Made by a program: the position numbers and the translations under genes. The notes below the pieces were generated by a model. The model did not search any database and was not told the DNA's origin. It saw only the letters and a list, made by a program, of their open reading frames with translations. This document shows positions 44,485 through 55,320 of a stretch of 64,000 nucleotides of DNA, piece by piece. The stretch's first letter is position 1. Every line of letters begins with the position of its first letter. This stretch comes from Penicillus capitatus (taxonomy: Eukaryota; Chlorophyta), in assembly GCA_965649825.1 (NCBI GenBank), contig OZ287695.1:1178001-1242000 (forward strand), in the 5' to 3' direction.

Positions 44485-47400
44485 ATGAATTCGCCCTCGG
44501 CTTCGTCGCAGAATGTCCATGGGCAAGATTCGCGGGAGGTGCACTTCCGTGATACGAAGGCGCACACGACACGTTGTCCACTCGCAGGTCGAAGAGCTGT
44601 GCTACGGCGAGCCTCTACAGGTCACGGACTCTCTTCTGAAGGCACTCAACGTAAAGCAATGCATTTCTCTCTCCGCACTTAAGAAGAAGCTGCCGGTTAT
44701 CGGTGTCTAGTTGGACAAATATCACCGCAAGCTTCATCCATTCTACACAGGACGCCGTAAAAGGGATAGAATCTTCCCCTTTGCCAAGACGTTGCTGCGC
44801 AAATTCCATCGCAATGCGGACGGAGGTGCGCCAACGTATGCGGTCAATGAGATGTTTACACACTCCACGGTGTGTCTTATCCGCGCACGCGGTCGGCGGA
44901 CTCAGACAAGGACGATGCGTAGGTGCTCCCAACGTCCATGCTCAAAAAAATGAAACGCCGTGAACGCAAACGATGCATCGTAATGTTCAACCATGTTCGA
45001 GCTTGGACATCCTGTAGCAACGGCGAGCGAGATGTGGAGGAGAGAAACCGTGAACGGCAGTGTATTGACCAGATTGTTCGATCCAATCCACTAAAAAAGG
45101 ATGAGCTTCTCCTGCAGCTCGTGAAACAGACGAGGGGCAACCCGAACCGCTGCGGAGAGAGGAACACGTGGAAGCTGCTTAAGCTCATCTGCAACACCTA
45201 TGCCTTCTCTGATGTCGATCTCTCGTGCATCTCCACTGAGATCTCAGTCGACGCTTGTGTCTAGGACGTGCGGGACTTTGCTCTCGAGTACTTCCAGTCT
45301 GTGACGAATCAAGGACAGGGAGCAGATCCTGTCATCAAGCACATGGCTCTCGAGCTTCTGCAGACTCTTGGCAGAGGACTGTCGAATTTTCACTGTGCCG
45401 ACCCAGGTACGAGTTCCAGACACGGCAGCTATTACGCAAGCACTCCAGAACGTACCGTTGTCCATTTCCTGGATAACGAGACCATATCAGTGATCTACGA
45501 TTCGCATACACTTGTGGAGGATGTTGTTCCCCAAATTGCATGGACCGTGGGTCTCCAGGATCATGACACGTTTGCACTGTATGAGTGCTGCGGAGAGCAG
45601 CAGCACATACTAATGAATGGAAATTGTACGCTGACGATGGTGGTGAACGAGAAACGATTTTTGCACAACGAAAGTGGAACGAGCCGATTGTTGATGAAGA
45701 AGAAAATCATCGGCTACGTCGAACAAGAGAAGAACGACCCGAGGGGATTTGTGTTGACGTACTACCAGGCGAAGAACCAGTACTTAAAGGGCGGCTATCC
45801 ATTGGCAACAGAACACGCCATTCAACTGTTCGTCTTTATGGTCCATGCCGAAGGCCGTGTATCTACCGCCTCTGGTCACGAAGGGCTCAACAGACTGCTT
45901 GAAGAGTTTGTTCCTCCCGGGGTCTTGCCAGTCCTTCTCTTCAACTTGATTCAAAGGGTTGGTTGTCTGCTCTAGACGCTGGTCCAGAAGCATCGTGAAT
46001 TTTGGTTGAGAAATGCACGAGAAGCGATGGGGAAATATCAGCGACTTGGTATCGGTGAAGCGCGATTTCGATTCGTTGAACGTATGCAGTCCATTCCGTA
46101 CGGCAATTGCCATTTGTTTGAGGTTCGCGAAGCAGAGAGTCAGGCCACCGTGCTTCCGGAACACAAACAGCTGCACTTGGCCGTCCACAGAAGCGGAATC
46201 TATTTCTTTCTGGACCCGTACGGAGAATCCTTGCTCAGAATCGATCTGGACGACGTCGATCAGATCTATGCCATAAATGTCGGCGTTGCCTTGGTGCCAA
46301 AGAGAACGACAGCTCATCGGACATTGTGGCTCAAGATGGAAGAGAGTGTGGTCTTCTGCGACACAGTGATGAATCACAAGAAGATCTTTGGCGGCGCAAC
46401 CCGGACGGTTCGCCGGTCTAGAGGCTTGACGCAGTCTTCGGATGGCTTCGATTCCAGCAGTGTACCGCCGTATTCCTGGAGGGATAGCTGGAACATGCCA
46501 CACTGGTCTCGTAGTTCGGAAAGAACGCCAGACTCGAGGTCTGGGATGGACGATATTTACGCGGCAGGGCCATCCAGACTACCGAACCAGAGGGACGGTG
46601 GAAAATCCAGCAAGTCGTCTTCCTACATGGGGACGAGCTCGCAAAGCGGATCACAGCAAACATCTGAACTTCAGAGTACAACGACCTCGTCGGGCAGTCG
46701 AAATGCTGAAGGACATTCAAACTGGCCACCGAAGTCAGACAAACGGAACTCAAGCAACCGAAGAGGTCAAAAACCGTAAGTGCGCTCTCGTAACAGTTCC
46801 ATGGTTAGGAAATGGATCCAGGTCACGACCTGCGGCAGGAGCCCCACTTTCGCGATCTTGTGGTCTTGTGGCGGATACGTAAGCTCTTTCAACGTTTCCG
46901 ACCTTTGACTGATGAGTTCTGCTTTCTGAAGGTATGAGGTGACAGGACCCTCCGACAACGAAGACAAGTCCATGGTCAGGGCCCTCGGCATCTACTGCAA
47001 AACGAAAGTACTTCTCAAATTCTGCGACACAGACAAGAGCTTCGAAGAAACAAAAGAGCGTCACGCGAGGCGCAGGAATCGAGGCCACATCTGCAAGTAC
47101 GATCTGCGACCCCGTTCGCAATTCTCACTTATGTCACACACGTTAGACTTCTCCGACCGGTCAACGGCAACATCTCGACTCGATCGTGCCTGATCTTCGA
47201 GAGAGGAGACGAGACACTGGGAGAATGGATGACGAAAAAAGGTCACAGTATACAGGAGAGAGTGAAAGTCGCGTTCGAGGTTCGTTCCTCGTCGATCGCA
47301 GCCCTCTGACGGTTTTGGGGTTTAGATCTGCCGTCTCGTGAAGTCTCTGCACGACGAAGGGATCGTTCATGGAGATCTGAAGCCCAGCAACGTCTACCAC

Positions 47401-48608
47401 TTCTGTGCAGATGACTCGTGGAAGATTCTCGAGACGGATACGGTGTTCGTTGAGGGCAAGCCGCCACCCGTCCACTACAAGTCCACTCCAGAGTATGCGG
47501 CACCCGAGGTTCTTTCTGCCGAATTCCGAGAGGAAGCTCTTGTTGCCGTGACAACCGGTGCCGATATCTACTCCCTGGGTGTCATACTCTATGAGCTGTT
47601 TCAAGGTTTGCCGTCGTATGTAGATCATTCACGAGGCTCTCTGTTACTGCCACAGGAACGAGATTCTACCCTCCGGAGATGAGCCCTGATGTCATATACG
47701 CCTATTCGTCTAAAGGGAAACTGCCTAACAACACTGCCTGTATCCAAGACGACGCGATTCGCAGCACGATCGAGAAATGCCTTCACTCAATTCCCAATCA
47801 GAGATGGACAGCCACAGAAATGTGTGATACCGAGCTATTCAGGCCAGTGAGAGACGCCGGTCGTGAATCACTCCAGGAGAATCTCGTGCGCCGCCGTCCT
47901 TATAGCGACAAACAGCAGACGCTGGCTGGTTTAAAACACCAGCCCTTTCAAGTTCATCCAGCATCCGTCGAGGAACCCATCCCAGCGGATATCGACATCT
48001 CACTGTGCTTGGAGGAGTTCGCCGAGAGCAATCCTTCCACAAATCTGACAGAGGCAAAGGGGATAGAGGTTTTGACAACAAGGGACAGTCAGCTGGAGGG
48101 ACAAACAATTTTCCTTCTAAACGCAGAACAGAAGGTTTATCGTATGCGGATGGTCGTCGACGACGTTGCATTCGACCGGACACCATCCTTGGAAATCGTG
48201 CATATGGGCATTGTCTTACCCGACAACCATCCAGTGGAATTACAGATGTCGGCCGCCACGACAGTGTTCCAGCACGAAGCCATTGCCATTCTTAGGATAG
48301 AAGACCTCATCGCCAGAGATGCGCGTTCAACACTTGTGCGTTCTCATGGATCCAGTGGCGAATATCTAGAGCTAGAAGTAATGGTGGATGTTCGAATTCC
48401 ATCGACAACAAGAACGATGAGCGAAATGTTAACGATTCGAGGAAAGATCTACGGCAAGTTGCTCCAAAGCGATGCTCATATCCTCAGTTGTCCGAGTAAC
48501 ATCGCATTGCACAAGACATCGCGTTACACGCCGCGCTGGGCGAGATTTACTGTGAAGAGATCGCGTGTTTCTGGTAGCATGGCATTCTGGGAATCTGTTC
48601 CCTACTGA
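44485..48608 (+). CDS. MyTH4-FERM-kinase-like protein, copy B
   Basis: Eleven exons: 44485-44538, 44588-44650, 44711-44869, 44923-45213, 45265-45921, 45976-46775, 46822-46878, 46932-47096, 47147-47279, 47326-47605 and 47656-48608. GT-AG introns are 46-60 bp, giving 1203 residues. Exon number and junction phases equal copy A, and exons 2 and 9 are identical in length (63 and 133 bp). Domains: MyTH4 (about 85-215, LLLQLVKQTRGNPNRCGERN), FERM F1-F2 (VIYDSHTLVEDVVPQIAW) and F3 (GNCHLFEVREAE), a Ser/Thr/Gln-rich linker (about 535-690), a kinase-like fold (about 695-950) and the paralogue-specific C-terminus. The kinase keeps Lys723, Asp810 and Asn815, but DFG is ETD (829-831) and HRD is HGD. The same loss in both copies indicates that a pseudokinase or atypical nucleotide binder predates the duplication. 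Copies have diverged strongly outside motifs, so both are probably functional. Confidence 0.88.
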
Positions 48609-50072
48609 TTTGGTGTTGTTGCATATTAGAGAATTTTTTGACCAACAATGCTTGGTTTGATCTGTGTTGCCTGTGAGCAAGCATCTGTCTTTCTTGCTCA
48701 ATCTGTTTGTGCCAAAGCTATTGTGACCAGATATTAATCGTCTGGTGTTTATTTTTTTATTTAAGAGGATTGGCGAAATCGTGGGACTTCTCTGAATTTC
48801 TTGCGAAAACCAGCAAGTTTGAGAATTCAATGGGATGTAGATTGCGAGAAAACAGCGTCACCGACGTCACGTCGCTTGTCCCGTCTGCACTAAGACAGGG
48901 TTCTTAGTGAAACAGGGCGTCGTCTCAGTATGATGCTGTTCGGAAGTGCCATCGCGGACATCGGGAGACAATCGAGCGCCATGCCGGTACTGTGACATGT
49001 CCAAAACGAACACCTCACAGTGCCGAACCTCGATCGAGTGACGAGGCACGTCGATGGCAAGTGTTCCTGATTGGTGTATCTGCTTCTTTTCGTCTGTGCT
49101 CTCCTTGGCCAGCGGACGAGAAGAGATCTCTGTGTTCATCCGACATTGTTGCTAGACCAAGAGAAGCTTAGGCTGTCCACATTCGAGGCTTAATTGTAGG
49201 ATGTGGAGTTTTCGACCGAGATGCCGCGAGAAGGGATCGAGGAATGCTGGCAGTCACGGATAGATTCTCAACTGGCGTCGTAGATAATTCGCGGATTCGA
49301 TCAAGACGATCCGTAAAGGGTATTCAATTGTTCCTCCCCTTTAGCACAGATCAACAGTGGAGTGCGCCATTTGACAGACCGCATTTGCTCAGCATGAACC
49401 AAAAAACGTTCCTGATCCAACTGATTCTTTCTTGCAGGTCGTTCCTGAGCGTTCATGCTCGTTGGATGCGACATCCAGCGACGATTTGCTGTCATTTCGG
49501 CGATACGTCGATCCCGATCGCGTTTTAGATCGAAGTTGGCACATATCGATAAAATCAAACTACCGATAAAAGAACCATCAAACCGCCGTGTACGACTGGC
49601 GATTGTTCGATAATTCAGCGATCGATGCCAAATTGTCGAACATGGAGCTCCGAAGAATACTAAGATCTCCCTTCAATCAATCGACAACGAAAACATCGAA
49701 GATCAATCCGCTGATTAACGATCGACGACCATTCCTTTATTAAACGCTTTCATCAAGAAACGCGAGAGTTGTTCGTTATGTCACACTTTTGGATTGCTAC
49801 ATCTTGTAGAAGCTGCATATTCGCATTTAATTTTAAGACATTATGTTTTGCGATAACCGATTCCAGACATTTCTATCGCTTCCAATCGAGAGCTTCGATG
49901 CGCGCGATCTTAATTCTAAGTTAGTTTCTATTGACAAAGTGTTGTATAGATGACCGAAGTCATTGAAACGAAGATTCCTGTAAAAGGCTCTTTCGACGGA
50001 AAAAATTTTAAAAGGTTACGTCTCCACAACAGGACACGCTTCTATAATCGTACTGTTTTTGTGAATTTTATG

Positions 50073-50136
50073 ATCGCTCCGATCTCTCCGATCATCATCA
50101 CAACATCGCTCCGATCTCTCCGATCATCATCACAAC
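50073..50136. repeat. Perfect 32-bp tandem duplication
   Basis: The unit beginning ATCGCTCCGATCTCTCCGAT occupies 50073-50104 and is repeated exactly at 50105-50136. It lies in a GATC-rich noncoding block. Perfect identity suggests a recent slippage or duplication event. Confidence 0.85.
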
Positions 50137-50487
50137 AATTCCGTCGTTCTTATAACGGATGCGGTTCGATCGTACAGTTATATATCGTTTAAATGTGTTT
50201 GCCAATGTCACAGCCGTCCACCTTCGCACAGCTGATCAAGGAGAGGCGGAGAGCAATGTGTGTATATTCGATGAAACTTGTGAGTTCGATCTCCGCCGAT
50301 AAATCCAGACAACAAACGATTGAACAGTCTTTAAACGCTACACGGTTTCGTAGTCGTTTGCGTTTGTTATCGCGCTTCGACGGGCGAAGCTGCGACAGTG
50401 TTGCTATCATGAGTTTGAATGATGTGTGTCCCCCCATTTGCAAAAACTACGCCTTCATTTTCGACAGTATATAGATCGGCTACTTTC

Positions 50488-50632
50488 GATCGGCCATCGC
50501 CGCATGTTATCGGCAGTGGCTGGCTTCCGATTGACACGTCTGCGTCAAATCGGCAGTGGCCGGTCGCCGATCGGCAATCGCCGTATGCGATCCGCAGTGG
50601 CTGGCTTCCGATCGGCACGTCTGCGGTAGATT
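50488..50632. repeat. Imperfect 81-bp tandem repeat
   Basis: The sequence from GATCGGCCATCGCCGCATG (50488) recurs from 50569 with about nine in ten bases kept, including the shared GCAGTGGCTGGCTTCCGAT and CACGTCTGCG blocks. The second unit is incomplete. A CGGCAGTGGC block between the two cores hints at an even older sub-repeat. Confidence 0.7.
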
Positions 50633-52909
50633 GTTGTAAGTATCTATGACTCGATGACGGCGATATGCTCATGATGCCAAACTACTGCCTGTATTCGCCG
50701 CCAGTTTTGATCCAAGCAACTTGATTTTTTTCTTTGAATGAGTTCTTGTTGCGAGAACGCAAAGTGTGGAAGACAAACTCTTTAAAACTTGTGTTTTGCA
50801 GCAGAGAATGCACATTTAAAAAAACGATGGTTCTCAAGTTTTATCTAGCACCAGCTTTTTTCGATCATCAGCTAGATCATTTGCATCTGTTTAACCACCA
50901 TATTTGCTTCGACATGTCTTTTGCTATTTTTCGGGTGGTGTGATGCCGAAAGAACGCAACCACAACAAACCTTCTTCTAGAAATAGTACGTCTTACATCA
51001 AAAGGGTCCTTTTAAGCCGGCGATGGTCATTAATTCCGAGTTCGGCCAGTCATGCGAGCCCATTCATAGGATTAGCAGCCAGCCCGTCACGCCGTAAACG
51101 TAGCTGCATCTTCTTCAACAGGTAGGGAGTCTTTATTATCACATTTCGAACTTAATCCACGCAACGGCCTCGTTATCGTATCGATCGCCTTTTCACTGGA
51201 CTGTCGCATTCAAACTGAGGGATCTATCGTTGAGTTAAAGATGTCCCTGAAAAAATCTACATGTCTGCTCTCTATTCTATCAAGCTAGCCTAACATGCTG
51301 CGAGTGACCACGTGAGATTCGTTCATGCAGTGCACAACACAGGATTCTTCCGTGTTTACGAATAGTGGATCTTATTCGACAGTCTCACTGCATCTAAGAA
51401 AGACCCGTGTACATCGATTAGCAGCTGTCGGTTATTACAAGATGCAAACCGCTAACTATCTTCATCCGAACGAATCAAGAGAAATGCTTACGGTGAACAG
51501 ATACTTCTAGAAGGATAAAGCAAGAAATCTCATTGAACCATAGATCGATGCGCGATAGACTGATAGCGCATGAGATGTTAAAACCACTTGTGTACTATTG
51601 GAGTCGTGCGATGTGTCATCACAGTTCTTTTTTATGTCCAAAGCCACATGTTATCTAAGCGACCTGCTGATTGTTCAGCAGCACGTCGAAAGCAAATTAT
51701 CGATAAGGAAAGCAGATATCCAACTTCACGAGACCATTTCCACAGACACGCAATTGCTTAGCAGTAGACGATAGAGACGGAACCAATAGTGGAGTGCTCA
51801 GAAATCGACTAGACTCCTTGATGAGTGGTGAGTGACATCATTGAAATGACACCTCATACTGATGCATGAATGGATTGATTTCTCATCCAGCTGCATAGAT
51901 TTCTACTCTCCGTCTGCGGAGTAGATATAGCCTTGGCACCTCATCAGTTTAGCACACGAGTGCCTTGCAAGACCAAACAAACAACCCTAATGAAGGACCG
52001 TGTCGACTTAGTTGGCGATGGGGCGGCACTTCTCTCGCATTACGTAGCGTATGACCCGCGGGTCAGCGTAGGAATTCCGCTAAAGGCAACATGGTAGAAT
52101 TCGAGAAAGCAACAGTGGTGTTACGGATTACAACGAATCGGAGCTCCTTTAGGCGTTGTCCTCCGACTCCATCGCAAACGCTACTGAAAACGTTAAAAAA
52201 GTGTTCGTTCGTGCCCGCAACATCCATGACAAACACAACTGGTTTTGGCTGTTTGCATATCACGTCCAAGTTCACGTAGATCATACCGTCGCGCAAGAAA
52301 GCAACTGGTCTTTCTAGACTATCGATCGGTGTCTACCCTCAACGATGATCGCGCTCATGTCGAATGATCATCACACCGACGCACGCTGCGAAGAAAAATC
52401 CCATGCATACCCTAGCTTTTGCTGTCCGTGATGCGAAGGAGAATCCGCACAGAAAAGAAAGCCGTTCTGGGGATGAACTGTAACCCTCGAACCGGCTGTT
52501 CGAATGGAAGCGCCTTGTCGTTGCCCTGTGCGGAAGAGCACATTGTCGTCGTGCATTTCGCCTCGAGCCGCGGAGAGGAAACGATCTCCTTCCTCACAGA
52601 TATCACCAACGTCTTCCATACAGAGTCGCATCGACTGGACGCTGCTGCTTCAGTCAGCGATCAGAGGCCGCGGACGTCTCCGCACACGTGGCTCGCATTC
52701 CAGCTTCCTTCGAGGCAGGAAGCACCATTTGGCTTAATGCTAATTTTGCATTTAAGAGACAGCTGTTTTTGACAGTTGTTCGTTCACAGGTTCCGCTCAT
52801 GAGCCCGCGGCAGTTGCATGACGACTGTCGAGCCCGCCTCGTATACTTTATTTGGTTTTCTCGCACGCGTGGCAGATTCCCGCTTCCATGCAGCGGGGAC
52901 TGCTTGGAC

Positions 52910-52917
52910 TATAAAAG
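52910..52917 (+). promoter_or_regulatory. TATA box candidate of the silk-like gene
   Basis: TATAAAAG at 52910-52917 stands 140 bp before the ATG at 53050 and matches the eukaryotic TATA consensus. Its clean form suggests a regulated or highly expressed gene. Confidence 0.5.
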
Positions 52918-53049
52918 GCGAACGATGCGCTAGGTTATCCACTCAATAACCTGTGTCTACGTTTCACTGTGTTATTCCTTCTAAGCCATCGTGGTTCGTT
53001 TGTCTGGTTTGATAACGCGACGTCTCTCTCTAAAAACAACTCATCGAAG

Positions 53050-54056
53050 ATGCAGACGAAAGCGCTCTCTGTCTTGTGCCTTTTGTTGTGCGCCCAAGTC
53101 TTTGCGGTCGTTTACGCAGCTGTCAAGTCACGACTGCCTTGAAGGGTGGTGGTGCTTAGGTGCGAAACTTAGCTGGTTCGGCACCGAGATTGTTGCTTCA
53201 GCAAAGCAGCAGTGCCTCTTCAGGCACGTCTTCCAGTGCTAGCAGCGATGCTGGTGGAAGCTCTAGTTCGTCGTCGAGATCTTCTGCCACACAGATTGGC
53301 CCTGGTTCAATCATTGTACAGGCCAGCTCTTTCGCATCGGCTGTGGCAATTGCCCGAAGCGACTTCGAAAAAGCTGTGGCCGCCGCCATCGTCAAAGTTA
53401 GCGGTGGAACGGCTGCTGCCCTCTCCACAGCAAGGGCCGAGGCAGATGCTTTTGCATTAGCCATTGCAAACGCATTTGCCTCTGTGTTTATTTTCTCGAA
53501 CAGTGATGGCGGTTTCGGCTGTGCTTCGTCGTCAGCCACTGCAAGGCAGTCAGCAGAAGCATTTGCCGAAGTTCTCGTTCAAGTATGCTCTCCTCAATGC
53601 GTATGTTCTTGTTGTCTCATTCTAAGAACTTGTGTAGGTTCTCGCAGCCGCGTCTAACAAAATCTCCTTCGCAGTTGCTGCTGCTGCCATCGATGTTATC
53701 GCGGACGTTACCGTCAATGCGTTCGCCACAGCACGAGCGAACGCATGTGTCCGTGGGGAAGGTCAAGCTAGTGCATTTGGTTCGCAGTTTACCAGAGCGT
53801 TGGCGGATGTATATGTCGAAGTCATCGCCCTGGCCTTTGCCCTCGTTACTCCTGGAGCTACCGTGTCAGCGATTCGCGTCTTTGTAGACGTAGACGTATT
53901 CACCGTCGTCACAGTTAGCGGATTCAGCGCTGCACGTGTCGTTGGAGACGGTAATCCCATAGAGGCCATGTTCGATTGCCACTGACGAGCTGTTTTGTGT
54001 TTCCAGCAAACGCCAATGCCAATGCTTTTGGCAGTGGCAGTGCCAACGGACGTTAG
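53050..54056 (+). CDS. Secreted Ala/Ser-rich silk-like protein
   Basis: Four exons, 53050-53106, 53160-53582, 53638-53950 and 54007-54056, with GT-AG introns of 53, 55 and 56 bp, all phase-consistent, give 280 residues. Exon 1 is almost exactly the signal peptide (MQTKALSVLCLLLCAQVFA). Next comes a serine-rich stretch with six- and three-serine runs (GGSSSSSSRSS). Then follow long Ala-rich amphipathic helices in which Ala, Ser, Phe and Val alternate (ASSFASAVAIARSDFEKAVA, TARAEADAFALAIANAFASV, NKISFAVAAAAIDVIADVTV). The last exon gives NANANAFGSGSANGR, a Gly/Ser/Asn/Ala tail. Composition and module style resemble spidroin-type structural proteins, but I see no spidroin terminal domain and do not claim homology. 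It is probably an extracellular matrix or wall protein. Only three cysteines remain after the signal peptide, two of them in short separate contexts. Confidence 0.8.
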
Positions 54057-54125
54057 ATGATGAATGCTTTATAAGCATTCTGTTATTGGCGCAGTCATCC
54101 GCATGTGTTTTTTCTTCTGGTGTGC

Positions 54126-54458
54126 TCAGAGCGGGTCTGTGAGATCCATTGTTTTCTTCTCTGCATAAACCTCAGCTTTTCTTTCGGTGATTACGGATAA
54201 TGGATTCGGCAGAAAGACATCTGTCAGCTTCCTCACCGGATGTCCAGAGCTAGCTATTTTCTGCAATGATTCCATTTTCTCGTAACCCGAACGGTATGAA
54301 ACGGTTGTCGGTGAAGCTCTCCTTGCTTTAATGAACTCCCTCCGGTTTTCCGCCATACTACTATTCGACTTTAGTCGCAATATCGAGAACTTGCCGATTT
54401 CGACGACAACAGGCAACAAATTCCTTTCAGAGTCTTCGAGGTCATGATTGCAGAGCAT
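54126..54458 (-). CDS. Unrecognised small protein
   Basis: A single minus-strand ATG frame of 110 residues: MLCNHDLEDSERNLLPVVVE, then MAENRREFIKARRASPTTVS, YEKMESLQKIASSGHPVRKL and VFLPNPLSVITERKAEVYAE. The charged, helix-forming composition looks coding. The start at the second methionine (MAENRR) is equally plausible. No family is recognised, and the stop codon lies 70 bp beyond the end of the silk-like gene on the opposite strand (convergent). Confidence 0.4.
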   Translation of the reverse strand: MLCNHDLEDSERNLLPVVVEIGKFSILRLKSNSSMAENRREFIKARRASPTTVSYRSGYEKMESLQKIASSGHPVRKLTDVFLPNPLSVITERKAEVYAEKKTMDLTDPL

Positions 54459-55320
54459 TCCTCGTTTGGTGAGTCACAGAACGACGCGTTAGCCCACGAC
54501 GGAGCTTGTCCGCGTCCTCTGAATTGCGACCGACAATTTCGTCTCCGCGTCGAGGCCGATCGAGGCAAACGTCACTTCACCTTCACTAACACCGCCAGTC
54601 GGTGTGCGTGCCTCACACAGCCGGTTTCGCACAGCCGATTTTTAGGCTAAGGAACAGCACTCGGAAAACGATGGACTGCCGTTCCTCCCCGCATACACAC
54701 TTTTCTATTCAGCCGTTCATCGCGGAACCGGCGACGCGTGGTGGGTATATTATCGACCCGATACGGTGTGGTTGACAGAAGACGTCGTGGCTTGTCCTTC
54801 TGGGCTCCTAAAACTCACAGCGCTTCTTGCTTTGTGATCTCTCATGAATGACTTCTATGCCGCGACAAAGTTCGCTCTACCATTCAGGTGGGAAAGCGTC
54901 TCGCGATTCTTACCAAAAAACGACCCGCGTGTGAAGACGTCCGCGTTCGCGAAGTACTCTTTGATTCTTCTCACGCAATCCTTTACAGACTGAGTCAAGG
55001 AGAACAATGGCCGATGACGACAACAACCTGCTGAGAGCAAGGGAAAATGTCATCCACCGAAAATGCACGGAATTGTTCCCAAACAACGGCATTGCAGTGG
55101 CTTCAGATAAGGTCCTACCACCAGGATTGCTTATGCCGATTTTGGCATAAAAAGGAAAACTGCCATTTGTTTCAGGTTGAGATTTGGTGCCTGATAAACA
55201 ACACAAACGCACACTGTGTTAAACAAAAACCGCCTAGCATCGAATGCTGACCAAGAACTTCAAATCATTTGGAATTTGGCAAACGATGGTTCTCTCTCAA
55301 AACGATCAGTAAGTGAAAGA
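54459..55320. other. Intergenic, no supported gene
   Basis: Short frames on both strands without motif or splice support. The right end should hold the 3' untranslated region of the lipoxygenase. Confidence 0.5.

Larger units (their letters stand above)
48609..53049. other. Long gene-poor stretch with GATC/TCGA-rich blocks
   Basis: Blocks around 49250-49760 and 50050-50640 are GATC/TCGA-rich and contain two tandem repeats listed separately. The minus-strand frames 52296-52063 (VFVMDVAGTNEHFFNVFSSV) and 52631-52371 look weakly coding and could belong to one unresolved minus-strand gene; I found no phase-consistent splice. The rest shows nothing of note. The right end contains the promoter of the silk-like gene. 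Confidence 0.45.

Noticed and set aside
50488-50632. CRISPR-like or satellite array
   Set aside because: Only two imperfect units without spacers, in a eukaryotic nuclear context.
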